Of a stretch of DNA of 64,000 bases, positions 12,101 to 25,034 are shown piece after piece. The position numbers and the translations under genes are program-made. Origin of the DNA: Cruorifilaria tuberocauda (lineage: Eukaryota > Nematoda > Chromadorea > Rhabditida > Onchocercidae); NCBI GenBank assembly GCA_013365365.1, contig JABVXU010000194.1:1-64000 (forward strand), written 5' to 3'. The notes beneath the pieces are model-generated. The model saw nothing but the letters and a program-made list of their open reading frames with translations, was not told where the DNA came from and searched no databases. Positions within the stretch are counted from its first letter, which is position 1. Every line of letters starts with the position of its first letter.

Positions 12101-14670
12101 CAGTAGTTGTGTCTCAGAACAAAAGATATGCCCCTCCAGAAGCCCTTACTCTTCTCGCCATAATTAGATCATACATGCACAAAAAGACAGGATAAGTAAT
12201 GAAGGAGGTTCGCAAAAATCAAATTGGCAAATCGAACAAATTCTGTAAAACAATCTTTATAATGAAAATATAACTACAGACAACATCAAACTTTCATGCA
12301 TTTATAACAATAATGAATCATAAAGAAATTTGCTAAAAAAGCATTTGTTTGGTTTAGTTAAAAAATAGTTTTAAGCAGTCCTTGACAACTTCGTACATTG
12401 TTACCGTAATAGATTCGCTTAGATTTTTTCAACACCTAATTTCTTGCAAAAATCTTGGAATCAAACAAGCCGCATCATTCGTTCCCACCAAATGTAGTAA
12501 GATATTTTTATAGTTACTGAAACTTAATATAGACCAGTTCCTTTATTTCTTTGCAACTTTATTTTACCTGACTTTTACCTGAGAACCTGAGAACTATTTA
12601 TATTTTTTCAGTTTAATTATCCACTGTTTAGTAGTAGTACTATTAACGGAGCAAGGATGTTACGCAAAATCCCTATCTTTTTTCTCGTTTTTGAAGAAAT
12701 TGATGGAAATTTTTGAAAAATGCTATTTCTTCTACATACTTATGTGCACGTTTTAGAAATTATAAAATTTTAAATCAAATTTTAAGTTTGCCAAAAAATT
12801 AAATATGTAGAAGTGAAGAACATCTGCAACTGACTTTATAAAATACATTTTTACATTGAGTCATGTATGAAATTTAGAAGGATCAATTGCGGCGCAAAAG
12901 TAACAGATGGAAAATGGAACTCATTTAATTAAACTGAAACCTAAGGAATCCATAATTCTTTTTATAGTTTTATCAATGAATAAATTTTGTCAGCTACGAC
13001 AGTCGTATAATTATCGCTAGCATTGGACCAAAAAGCATTAGTATTTCTCTGATAATAATATTTAACGCTGATATCGTCAGCAACTTCAACTCCAGATCAA
13101 GAATTAGGTAACATGAATGGGAAGATCTGTTTACGATCATGCTTACCATTTGAATTGAATAGGAGTAATCAAACACTGTTTCAAAATACTTCCGATCCTT
13201 TCTTTTGCTAACTTCAATGTTTAGAAAATGAGCAATATACTAGTGTATGACTAAGCAATCTTGTCTGCCCGTATCGGTGACTGATTTATTTATAGAAAAG
13301 TAGCTTGAAGTATAACTACTTTTACATTTGAACTAATTATAGTTCTTACTGCAAAGCTCGTCCATAGCAGTAATCTGGAAATTTTGAAATGGAGCTTATT
13401 TCAAATCGGTTAGATTAAATGCAATCTCAACTACTTGGAATCCCATTTATCTGCAATAATTTCTTCGAGCAAAAAAATTATTTGGGAAATATTGATAAAA
13501 TGGCGCTTGCTTGAAAATTTAAATACTTGCAAAAGAAGAAATTGAAAATTATCTCGGAAATTTCATGTTCCAGAACCGTTTCGTTCGTTCGGAAACGACC
13601 AGAGAAACTTCTTTAAATTAATTTGACTAAGTTAACAATGTAATAAAAAATTTTAATGGTTTCGTGGAAAAATAAATAAATTTTATTTTCCTCACATTGT
13701 TATTTATTATAATGCGAATAATATTAAAAGATTCGATTATACATAAAATTTCCTTTGGAAGATTAATCAAAAGAAATTTAACAAGTTCCGGGACTCAAAT
13801 CATGGAAATACTGAAACTTGTTATCATTTATTATTAGCGTGTATAGATATGGTGATATTTATTGGATGTAAAAAGGAAAAAATTAATGGAATAGCATGCT
13901 TTTTATCAAATAAGTATTGCATATGAATATGATAATATTTATTTATTTACAGATTTGAAAACTGGATCTGATAGACAGTTGCCTGTTCATGTTGTATTAT
14001 TATTGTTATTTTTATTATTAATAATTATCAAATAAATTCCTCACTATTTTTAGTTTACAATATTCCATATCATGAAAATAAAATATCATGGTTGACAAAA
14101 TGTCAAGTATTATAGTATCATCAGGATTTTATCAAATAAATGGTAATTGCACTATAATTTTATTTTTTGGAATAATTTTTATACAAATTTTCAGTACCTT
14201 TTAAATATTGAAAATAATCAGACAAAAAACGAAACTAAACTTTCTTTTATATTATCTACTGTCATAAATACACATCCATGTTTTAAAAATTACATTTAAA
14301 CAGTTGAAAACATATTTTTTACAAGATTTTCATAATTTTTTTTTTTGTTTTTCATTTAATTCCATTAGTTCTTGCTATAGTGAAAATTGCTTGGGTTCAT
14401 AGTAAGGTATATGGTAAATTTAAATTATTATCAAAATGTTATGTAATCAAAAATCAATAATAGATTTGAAAAGAGTAAATGATATAGCATTTTAATAACT
14501 TCATGCTGACCTTAAGGGACGTCGTCCGTAACATGTATACTTACTGGTGTATTATACGATAAATATATCGAAAAAATTTTTTAATCATTTCCTATCAAGA
14601 TCACATCGCATATACCATACATTGAACAATAACACAGACTGTATCACTTCTAAGACAGATGTTTCTCAAT

Positions 14671-16920
14671 TTAGGAGACAGATCGAATTACAATTTTTTG
14701 ATTTTTAGGTAACACTGAATAAAGATCGACCAACGTATCATTCATGTTCAGATCATTACCTGTATCCGATAGATATAATCGAAAATCAGTTGGTGGTCCA
14801 GGCTGTTGGCACATTGCAAGGAGCATAATGATCGCTTCATAACAAGTTGTTCGTGGAGAGATAAACAATGACTTGTACGTACTCTGTTTAATGATTACAT
14901 TATTTATTAATCTACCATCAACTTTAACTTTTCAATATATTAAGTCAAATATAATAAGATTTAAACATTTAATGTTAACAACATTTAATGTAAACATTAA
15001 ATCTTTAAATCTTATTATATTAAAAGTTTTAAATTATATTAAAAACTTATTAGATTAAAAAAAACATTAAAAAATTTTATTAATTCACTAAATTAATTTA
15101 ATTTCATCAATTTTAGCTGATATTCTTCCGTATTTATCGCAATTATTAATACACTACCTGCAGTAAACATTTACACCTTTATTACTGAAAGTATCATAAG
15201 AATTTGCAAATTTATCAAGTTTTATTGGCGGAAACTGCAAAGTAGTAATGGTGATCATTTTTTTTAATTTTGTAAATAGAATATAAGGCAAAACAAAATG
15301 TTGCATCTCTGTTCCCTTTTTTCTATAGAAAAGCTTTTTTCACTTACAGAACCAAAATTAAGGAAGGAAAATTGAATGATGATATAATAAAGTATAGTAT
15401 TACCTTTGGAGAGAGTAAATAGTCATATATCCGTACAAAGACACCATTCGTGGACATTGTTATCAGAAATCGTGACATATGCACCGGATGACAGCGTTGT
15501 AGCTCAAGTGGTCGTGCTTCCTGAGGTAGTAATAGCGGGGTTTTCACCTGAATTTTGTAACTTCCAAGATATAAATTAACGAGATTTCAAATAATTTACA
15601 TATGCGCTATAATGATCTATTCTATCAAAGGTTGCACCATCAGCACAGCATAATCTCTTCAATGAAGAAATACACTACAATAGTGAGCGAGCTGTGAAAC
15701 TCGAAAGAGTGTAATCGGAAGAAAGAATTTACATACTTATTTGAAAAAAAATTGGATACTATAGATGTTTCAAATTGAATTAACATTAAATAACAAACTG
15801 AGATAGTCATAAAATGAATGTTGAACAGATGTAGATGTGTCGATTATATATTTCGACAGATCAAAATACTTTTCCCAATGTGCTCTTTTTAATGCTAACA
15901 TTTAATATATTTGGATACCACAGATTGATTACCTGTTCCCCGTTATATCGAGTGCAAACTTCCATTATGATTTCGAACAAGTTGGGATCTTTGCATATGT
16001 GAAATTTTGTCAAAATTGTGTTAACAATATTTTTCACCGTATGACTGGTTGAAATTTTTAACGTTTTATAATCAGTGTCCTCTTTGATATTGCCTGTGTA
16101 GATACGCAATGTACCCTGCAATTATAACACCACGAATTAAAAGCAACTGATTGATTGATTGATCCTGACGAAACTGAATTCACATTTCTAAAATTCTGAA
16201 GTGATTTTTTTCATAAAACTTTCTTGCAAATTTTTCTCAAAAAGCTAAAAATTGAGAAGCTACATAAAGTGCTCTTCATACCTTAATGTGAAAGTAATCA
16301 TATTAGTGATTCATGCTATTACTAATACCTTAGATTGTTTCTCTTAAATTCTGAATTAAAAGTATAAATCTAACTAAATTGTCATATTTTCAAAGGGGAA
16401 AATAAATCGGTTTAATGCTATACTTTTGCATATCGTACTTTAATAAAGTAACGAATTACGGTTTTATTTCACTAATACTATTATTTAATTACTGTAACGA
16501 TCATGAAAAATGAAATTGGAGTTTTCATCCAAATTTTCTACCAGGAAATTGTTTGAAAAACTGTAAATAACATATGGATTTTCTAATTAACTTGATAAAA
16601 AAATGTAAAAATTTAACCACAAACTTCTACAAAAAAACTTCAACTGACAATTAAGTCTCTTTTCAATATTTCAAAATAAATGCATGTTGAAAAAAACAAG
16701 AAAAAAGCAAGCAAACCCATTCGCTAGCATCACTGCTATCTATGGAACTTAAGGAACTCAATGAGTTCGATCGATCGCAAATATGTATCATTTCTTCTAA
16801 TGATGATGATGACGATGGCTTATCAGAGGAATGAGATGGAGTACTTAGACTGCTACTTCGACTTGTTTTACCTTGATATTTGCTATACAGTTTCCTCGAC
16901 CGTACTTGATATTTTAGCAT
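14671..16920 (-). CDS. Tandem Ras-association (RA) domain protein
   Basis: Four exons (16920-16717, 16115-15933, 15547-15404 and 14883-14671), all joined in phase 0, give 247 codons. A basic then Ser-rich leader of about 68 residues is followed by a first RA-like domain starting GTLRIYTGN, with YKTLKIST, and a second starting NGVFVRIYDYLLSPK, with YKSLFISPRTTCYEA. The protein ends shortly after the second domain. Both openings match the LRIY / YKT-I-ST pattern of RA domains in afadin, RADIL and related Ras/Rap effectors. A Ras/Rap-binding role is therefore likely, but I cannot name the ortholog. The ATG lies two bases after TTTAAG, which could be a trans-splice or an ordinary acceptor, so upstream exons cannot be excluded. 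The large last intron holds an AT-rich hairpin. Confidence 0.7.
14948..15021. repeat. AT-rich hairpin in RA-gene intron
   Basis: Arms 14948-14974 and 14995-15021 are 27 bases each and complementary with one mismatch, around a 20-base loop. It lies within the intron between 15404 and 14883, 65 bases upstream of the last exon. Confidence 0.8.
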
Positions 16921-19900
16921 TTCTTAAAGTGAGTGAAATTATATATATCGATAAAGAGGAAAAATATTCAGAAATTCTGAAAATAGTCCTCTCTAAACCA
17001 GAACGAAAGGCAAACGAGCGGTTCATTCAGTCAGTTGCTCTAATAAACCAGTTTACTAAAGTCCTATTATATATTTGAAGAATCCCAATTTTCTTTTAAT
17101 AATGGAAAGAATAGTGGAAAGAAAATCATAGATTCTTCTATAAGTGCGCAAATAACCGAATCAAATTCACAATTTCAAAAGATACTTTCTAAAAAATTTC
17201 CGAAAGCGGAATGTTTCTATGAACAAAAGAAAAGATATTTTAGAGAAAAGCAATGGAAATGATGAAATTGCGAAGATATCACCAAGACGATACGGCAATG
17301 CCTTCGAGAAATGATAATATTAATGTGATAATATCTGAAGAAGACGAAGACGGAACATACATGCTAAAGCATTAAATGAGCTCATAAACTGGTTTCTTAT
17401 AGTGCCGTAACTACCTTTTCTATCATATTTTAATGCAATTTTCAAAATTGCATTTTCCTGATTTCCAGAATATCTAAAAAATTTTGCAAAGTGATAAATT
17501 CTAACGATTTCTATATACCACATGAAAAATAAGATAATACCTATCTAATTAGCAACTTTAGCCTAATATACAAAGTGATTAAATCCAGAATCCAGCTGAT
17601 TCATGAGCTCATTTTAAAATTATCTGTTATTACTGTTGTAAAAATATGGAAGTAGGATGAATGAAGCATATGGCAAGTGAAGATGTTACAAATAAATGGA
17701 TGAAGAAACGTACCAACAAATTACCCAAACCATCCCATAAGTTTAAAAATATTTAGCTAATGCCTTTCACTCAAAAGTAACTGTTTTGTTTCTGATGAAT
17801 AAATTCAGAAAACAAAAATGTTTAAATTGCTGAGGCGGTAAAAAATATATCAAAATATAACGAATTTCCATACTCTCCTAAAATTAGAGAAAATTCAATT
17901 TAATGCAATGTCTATGAAAAAATTTAATTAATTTCTCCAGTTACCTTCGATTGTCGAGTATAGAAAGAATAAGTATCGTACTGAATATTTAACTATGAAA
18001 AGAGGAATAAAGAAAAGGTTAAAATAAATTAAAACAAACAAAGATAATTCAAAGTAAAGCTTCCAATGGGGAGATATAAAACGGATATCACAAAAATTGC
18101 CTCATAAACGAGAACTCGGATGAAAATAGTAGGATAAGCGGAAAGGATTAAAGAATATTGAACTATTTTGATATGGAATTTCAACAAAGAAATTAATGAC
18201 AATCATCATTGTCATAAGTGCCGCATTTTCAGGAATTATTTCATTCCTAAATTACATTAAATTCTTGAGTTAAAGTATGAGAAAAAATAGAGAATTAATG
18301 TCTCATATTAACGACAAATCTCATAATCAACACTTATAGTTCCAGAAAAATCATCTCAAATTTCGCGATTATTAGAATTCTAATTCTATTCAAGTTTTTA
18401 ATTCCTAATTTATCTATAAATTATTCATTTCCAGTTTTATTTCAACTTGCACCACAGTGATTTTCCTACGTATAATTATAACCATCGTTTAGGATGTTTT
18501 AGATTTATGTTTATTTGCAAACAGGAAATACTTTTGAAAGAAAAAGGTATATAAAATTCTCCGGAAGAACAGATATGTTTTTTTTATTACTATGATTTAA
18601 ATGCACTGCAAAATTCACAGCTAGGAGGCAGCCATATACTTTGAAGGGTAATCGTAATTTATCGAAACAACATATGGCTGGCTATAATATACCAGTCTAT
18701 CATTAAGATAAATCATTCAATTTTCAATATGACCTCTAAATTTGTAGCGTAAGGATTTATTGATCAAATCACTCTGAATGTACGAAAATTATCCTAATAT
18801 CAAAACTTCTAATGACTGGCAACAGGTGTTCTTCACATGTATTTTTTCATTTCCATAAATACACTCTCTCAATGTTTAAACATTTAAGAAAAAATACATG
18901 TTTATCATGTTATTATTATAAATGGATAATTTATTAACTACCGAGTGAGCGAATCTATTGGAAATTATGAATTATGATATTTGAAAGTGAAATTTTCTTT
19001 TCAAAGTTCAAAAGAATCAATACTACGAAAATTTCACGCAATAAAACAATTAATACTAATTTTTCAGAAAGAAATAGTCGAAACTATGTAATTTCAAAAT
19101 AATTGAAGAAACAACATAAATAATAGAACATACATTTTTAACCAATGTTGGTTAATCAATATCTATTTAAATTAACTAGTTAAAATTATCCAAGAGGCAG
19201 AAATGATAATACCATATCGTGATTTTTGTCAATAGTAGTATTCAGTAGAAAATGACGATAATTAATGAGTGATTTTATGATAAATTAAATAAAAGAGTAA
19301 TCAGCGACCGAACTTTGTTATCAGGAATCACATCATATGAATTTCGATTATTCGGTATAAGTAATATAGAATTGAGGGAAACGAAGTGAGTGGCTACTTT
19401 GTGACATCGAAATAAAAGAAAGACAAATGGAAGAAAAAGATTTGGCAAAAGAACAGACATAATAATAGCTCTATTTTGTTTACAAGAATCGGACAGAAAG
19501 AGAAACAAATTTTCATCGCGATAGAAAGTAATAAATCTGTGTTTATTATCAGAGAGAGCAGTAAGAAAAAGATGCAAAAATATGAAAATAATTCTTGAAG
19601 TTTGCTGCTAGAAAGAAAATTGTGCACCTTAGACGATTCAACTTAAATAATAATCACTTTATCCAAGTGATAATCTGGCCAAGTATATTATACTGAATAT
19701 GAGACAAAAATTTTGAGAACTGATTGGAAACAATTCAATGTTGTGTCCTACGATTCTCTAATGGCATTAATATCGAAAATCGATTTATGAAGTTTTGAAA
19801 GTACATCAAATAAGAACAATTCAGGTAGATTGATATCAAAGACAGTTATAAAACAGATGACTGACTGACTTCCTTTTGGTTAAATTCCGATATGTTTGAG

Positions 19901-22715
19901 GGATACAATGGATTTGCGGATAAATGGACAAACTGAGCACTTGCAGATTCTCAAAACCTGTATTATTCTATTATCAAAAGATAATCCCACTTTCTTTCTT
20001 TCTTTCTTTTCCTCTTTACAATCTACCTCTTTCTATACTTTACTAGATCCTCTCGCTTTTTAAATACTTGAGTTTAACCTTATATAGCCATTTAATTTAA
20101 TCACTCGAAAAGGACGGCGCTTTTTTACTCTAATGGGATGCACGAAACTAAGTATTACTTTTTTGGGCTTCGAAATCATTCGAAATTCGAAAGCGACCTG
20201 TAATTCAAAGTAAAAGAAATGCAGTTATCGCACGGATTAAAATCAGCATTAAGTAAGCAGTTAAAAAAAAGCAACGCCATTACCGTAATATTGCTAAAAA
20301 AAATTACCTAAATTATAAGAAAAGAATGAAAAGTAAGTGAAACGACGAATAACTTAAAATGCAACTGTTCGAGAAAGAAAAAACGGAAAAGAGCAAAGTT
20401 TGGTAGGAAAATTGTTGAAAGTTTGTGATTCAATTTTTAATGAGTGAAAGAAATTTGTGCATTTTGCAACTGAGTGAAAGATATTAACTAATAGTGAAAA
20501 TTCAAACAATATAAAAGAATTTAAACAACTCAAAGTAGAAGCATAATTGTAAATCTTTGATAAAATAGATGGCACAAAAGAAAGAAAGTCAAGGAATAGA
20601 AAGAGTATAATGATAACAATGAAAATAGGATAAATTAGGATGAAGTCGTTATCGAAGACACTAAAACTAAAAGCACTCATCCACGTCATCATGCATCTGT
20701 TAGAACGTTTACAGATGCGCCCCGTCTGCGTCGCATAGAGATTTTGAAAACATGTTGCGAGAGCAAAATTTCATTATAAATTCTGGTTGAGAGAGATGAC
20801 GATCAGCAAAAATGACTGCCATTAGCAAGAATGTGAAAATACACCAAATAATTTCGTTGGCAGGTGATCTTTTCCAAATAAATAATTGAAGAGACAAAAT
20901 AGGATGAAAACATTTTGACAAAAATAAATAAACAAAAATAGCATAAATTATATATGGAATGAAAATAACATGAACATGATATATATCAACGACTTAATTC
21001 ATGAAACGAAATGAAGGCTAAAGCAGACTATCAAGTAAAACAATATTATGAAGAATTAATGGTAAAATAAATTTAGTCATAATGATTTGTTTCTAAAAAT
21101 ATTGTCATAAAATTATTGCAGGAAGTTAAATTTGCAATAAAAAAAAGTGAGAAAATGGTTGAAGAAAATCTTCGTTACTATCAGATTATCTTTTCTTCTT
21201 TTGCGGAAGCCAATGAATGATTTGGTTAATTATTGAATATTTATAAATTCTATACATACAAAATATCATAAAAACATGTGATGACATTAATACAGATGAA
21301 TGAATATATAACCAAAAAAATGATATCAAACATTTGCAAATATTATCGTTTAGTAAGCTGCAAAAACATCAGAAATGTATAAAAGCAGATGTTGTCTTAA
21401 ATGTTTGTCATCAATCTCAGGTAATTAGTCTTTGCTGTAATTTTGGCAGTTGTTTCCACGGTATAAACTAGTGATTTACGCAGGGAAGTGAAGTGCAGAA
21501 AAAAATGGAATATTTCATTTGCACACAGCAAAGAGTTTGATGTCTGAGAAGGAAAATGATGTCATGAAAATGACCATTCAAATGAGAGTTACTCTGAGAG
21601 TTATACGAGTAGTTCAAATAAAAGGTACTTTCAGAATAGAAATTACTATTGCTTATATTCAAAAACTTGGTCTAATAGAATATAATCAAGGAAAGCAAAA
21701 AAAATACGTTGTAAAAAGTGAAGGAATATGAAAAATAAATTGGAAGGATATCTAAAGGAATTACACATCCATTTTCTTAATTTTTACAACCTCTCTTACT
21801 TCTCGCCATATTCTAATAACAGTATTGAAAAAGAAATCAATCAAAACCGTTTCCTCTGTCATCCTTAATTCACAACAAAGTAGAATTGAGAAAACCGCGA
21901 AGTACTATAAATTTACAATTCCATTATTCATTACATTTCTTTATTTGCGGGATTAAAGGCAAGGAAAAATAAATTAGGAGCTTAATATGAAGCAACTAAC
22001 TAAATTTCAATTTTCAATTATAACACTGCAATGAGTAACTAAAATGATTTCATGAGCGAAAGATGTCTTCTCCATTTTTTGTCATTCTGATTTAGTTTTC
22101 AGTGTTGTATTTGATATCAGTTTACAAAAACAAAAATTACGAAAATTCTGATTACTGAATATTTTAGTATATCTTGTGGAAGCAATTACCGAAGTTTTGA
22201 AGGTAATGAAAGCGTAAAAAGGTGAGCAGATGAATAAAGCATACTGTTTCTAGTTTTATTTCTTATCCAGATAACAAGAAAAAATGTTTTAAATGTCTGA
22301 TCCTTCTGTTCACCCAATATAATGGCCACCATGATTGTATATCGTCATCATTGACGCTAACCTTACTAACATACCTCTCACTGCTAGAAAAAAGATTGAA
22401 AGTCTCATTATTTTCTTCTTAAATTCAAAAAAGGAAATACAAATAATGAATGCAAATTGCACAAATACGATTTGCATTTCCATCACTGCAAATTTTTTCT
22501 ACATATTTGTATTTTATCATTCATTCATTAAAAATAAATGAAAGTAGAAAACATCGCATTTTCTCGCATAAGGTACCAAAACCAGATAGGGAAGAAATAC
22601 AAATAGAAAATCATGAATTTAAGCATAATGGCACATTTGGAGTGAATGTAAAAATTATGCTTGAATTTAAAGTGAATAAGTTATGAAAATTGTTATCTAC
22701 ATCGGCAATCGGTCG
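16921..22715. other. Gene-poor region of about 5.8 kb
   Basis: No recognisable protein family. It contains a short (CTTT)n tract near 19991-20009 and several long minus-strand frames that follow from a purine-rich plus strand (about 19.3-20.7 kb). A short frame with a signal-peptide-like start lies near 20.7-20.9 kb. Upstream exons of the RA-domain gene could be hidden here, but none is convincing. Confidence 0.5.
20709..20861 (-). CDS. Candidate secreted-peptide exon
   Basis: The frame reads a hydrophobic run WCIFTFLLMAVIFA followed by DRHLSQPEF and a tail with two cysteines, CSRNMFSKSLC, then stops at 20709 (or splices at a GTAAAC just before the stop). The hydrophobic run with the small residue before Asp resembles a signal peptide and cleavage site. 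The ATG at 20822 falls within the hydrophobic run, so a longer start must come from an upstream exon; an AAG acceptor-like site sits just before. I recognise no hormone family. The GC content is higher than the flanks. Confidence 0.22.
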   Translation of the reverse strand, partial: ANEIIWCIFTFLLMAVIFADRHLSQPEFIMKFCSRNMFSKSLCDADGAHL

Positions 22716-23080
22716 TCAAGTTACATTTGAAGGTGTTGTTGCCTCTTTTGCGGCGGCCTTGGCGATAATTCTTTCTGTCTTGACTGTCAGCAAATCAAAT
22801 CACTCATATCCCAATTTTCTCGTCCAAATAGCAAAATATACATATAAACTGGTATAAATAGTAATGCGATAAATGCCATTTCATTTATTCATAATTTAGA
22901 TAATACTTTTCACTCCACCTTTTATGCCCAATCTAAATTGTTTAGAAGGATAGACTGATTACGTATTTACAACTAGTACTAATAGCTTAACAACAAACAC
23001 GCCTTGATGACAACTAGACCTTCGGCCACTGAGATCGCAAGAAAAATATTTCCGCTGGAAATATATGGCAGGCCATACAT
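22716..23080 (-). CDS. Candidate two-exon membrane microprotein
   Basis: Exon 23080-22999 opens with ATG directly after an acceptor (AACAG) and exon 22783-22716 follows a GACAG acceptor. The phases fit (1 to 2) using a GTTTGT donor of the kind common in this window. The product is 49 residues: MYGLPYISSG, a hydrophobic segment about residues 11-27, then a basic, Ala-rich tail KTERIIAKAAAKEA ending NVT. The two exons coincide with local rises in GC content. It could be a small single-pass membrane or mitochondrial protein, or the last two exons of something longer. No family is recognised. Confidence 0.35.
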
Positions 23081-25034
23081 CTGTTGCTGCTATAAGTAAC
23101 ATAATAAAATAATTCATATTAATGCATAACTTTGCACATGATAATTAATGCAAACAATTAGCAATCGCTACAACGGCAAAAATGCAACATTACTATGAAG
23201 TAGATATACGTTTCCAATATTTAAACTTAAAATCCATGAACTTTGAAACATTGAATAATGGTAAAAATAACACTACGCTAATTCAATTGAGATACAATTT
23301 TCACGCGCGATAGTAAAACGCACGTTACAAAAAATGGAACTTTTCCAATAATTCAGCATTATTTTTGTTCTTACAAAAAAAAGATAAAGTTAAGAGAATG
23401 TTTTCAGCAATTCATTATTTATTCAGCTTGATTTTTGCAGTCGTAATGTACAAAAAATCTCAAATTTTCAGCACAAGAAAAGGAGTAAGAGAAGGAAGGA
23501 AAATGTGTCGAAGAAAGAATGCTGCTTTTCGAGTTCATATCAAGCTTAAAGATTAGTGAACAAGAGAGAGAAGATGAAGTAGGACAAATGATTTTTTCCT
23601 GGCTAAAAAAATTTTGAGGAATAAGACGCAAAAAAATGATATGCATATGCTTTATGTGTAATTTGAGATTCACTAAATTTTAAACTAGTAAAGAAATGTT
23701 AATTTTGTAATTCATTTGATAATTGTGCCTTTAAGGGTATTGTGACTAAGATAAGAATTAAAACATGGACGTAATTGAATAAATTGGTTAGTAAATCATT
23801 TGATGAAAAACAATTAAAGAAGGAGGTAAATGAGGGAGGTAGACTCACCTGATCGGAGATGATGATTATTTAAAACATAAAATAGGACTTGGTGTCAATT
23901 AAGAAATGAGCAAATGTTGAATGAGAAAGCAAAAAAATATACTTTTTATGGCTTGAAATCTTATTAATGATTTCTCAATTTAATGCTTTTCCCTTCTATT
24001 CAATCGAAAATTAACTACTTCTTCTAGCAACTTATCATGCCAGAAGTAGAGATGAATTTTTAATATTTTATCACTAACAATTTTTAAAACATATTTTCGT
24101 TTGCAAAAAGTTGTTTGATTCAAGGATCAACATTACTCTAATTAGATAAAACATCAATATATCCTTAAGTTTCGACACTACTGATGGCAGTGAATTAATT
24201 TGATGTATAAATAGTGCCATGATCATTGCAAATAAAAAAGAGGAACAAAAGTCTTCCAATTACTGCGAAAGTTCTTCAGTGCAAAAAAATCCTGATCAGT
24301 TCAAAAAATTTCTATATGTAAGAGATAATTTGATGATTAAATATTTAAAATTTTAACTTCTTTCTAGTGATTCATCGTACTAAAATAAAAGGGAATGGTT
24401 GGTGAAATAAAGATTATTTTGAAAAAACTTTTTGATTGATATTCTGTCAAATTTACGATTTTAGTCCCACTATTAAGAAGTGAATAAAGAAAATAAATTT
24501 GATAAAACTGGAACTGATATTTGTCAGTGAGCATTAATGATTACAATTATGTTTAAGATTGGAAGGTCATATTATTTATCAGCGGAAAAGTAAAATAACT
24601 CCAAAAAGAATATATGTACAACAGTGCTTCAGTTTAAGCAAATAATTCTTGGAAATCGCGTCCTTGCTTCAAGAGTTCTTGACACTTCTACGAAATACAT
24701 CATATAGTCACTAATGGAACATTTTAAATATCCTTTCGACATAATTTATGAAATAGAAATTTTGCAAATCACTATCTAGCTTATAAATAAAATTTTCTCC
24801 ATTAATTAAAACATCCTTATTCAAATCATTAAAGTAAGCCAATTTGTAAAAATATCCAATTATCTTTACTAGAAAAGACTACAAGATTGTTACTATACCT
24901 CATAAAATGCTAGGTGTTTCGTTTACTTTATGAGATCTATCACTTCGGCACTTCTTGCTAACATTATCCATAAACTTGGAAAAACAATTCCGAAAAACGA
25001 AAATGCAGTTTAAACAATATAAAATTATATGGTC
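23081..25034. other. Intergenic stretch without visible genes
   Basis: AT-rich sequence. I see no frame with convincing splice sites or protein-like composition, and no RNA gene. Confidence 0.5.

Larger units (their letters stand above)
4605..14670. other. Gene-poor region of about 10 kb
   Basis: No protein family can be recognised here on either strand. It holds an (AAT)n-like tract near 5876-5950, the right copy of the 41-base inverted repeat (7146-7186), an inverted repeat with 19-base arms (7841-7859 and 7940-7958), a (GA)n tract at about 9173-9195, and exon-like minus-strand stretches near 8340-8460 and 9200-9356. It lies upstream of the FERM gene and downstream of the RA-domain gene, both transcribed leftwards, so it could contain FERM upstream exons or regulatory DNA. 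Confidence 0.5.

Noticed and set aside
12980..13112. Open plus-strand stretch between TTTTGTCAG and GTAACA
   Set aside because: Sites and frame look exon-like but the residues match nothing I know and no neighbouring exon was found.
14873..15058. Plus-strand 61-codon frame
   Set aside because: Consists mainly of the AT-rich hairpin in an RA-gene intron.
19275..19627. Two overlapping hydrophobic minus-strand frames
   Set aside because: They arise from a purine-rich plus strand; no splice structure or motif supports them.
20354..20692. 112-codon Phe/Ile/Leu-rich minus-strand frame
   Set aside because: Composition follows from AAAGAAAG-type sequence on the plus strand; no consistent topology or flanking splice sites.
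22327..22686. Overlapping plus-strand frames
   Set aside because: Low-complexity AT-rich translation without domain or splice support.
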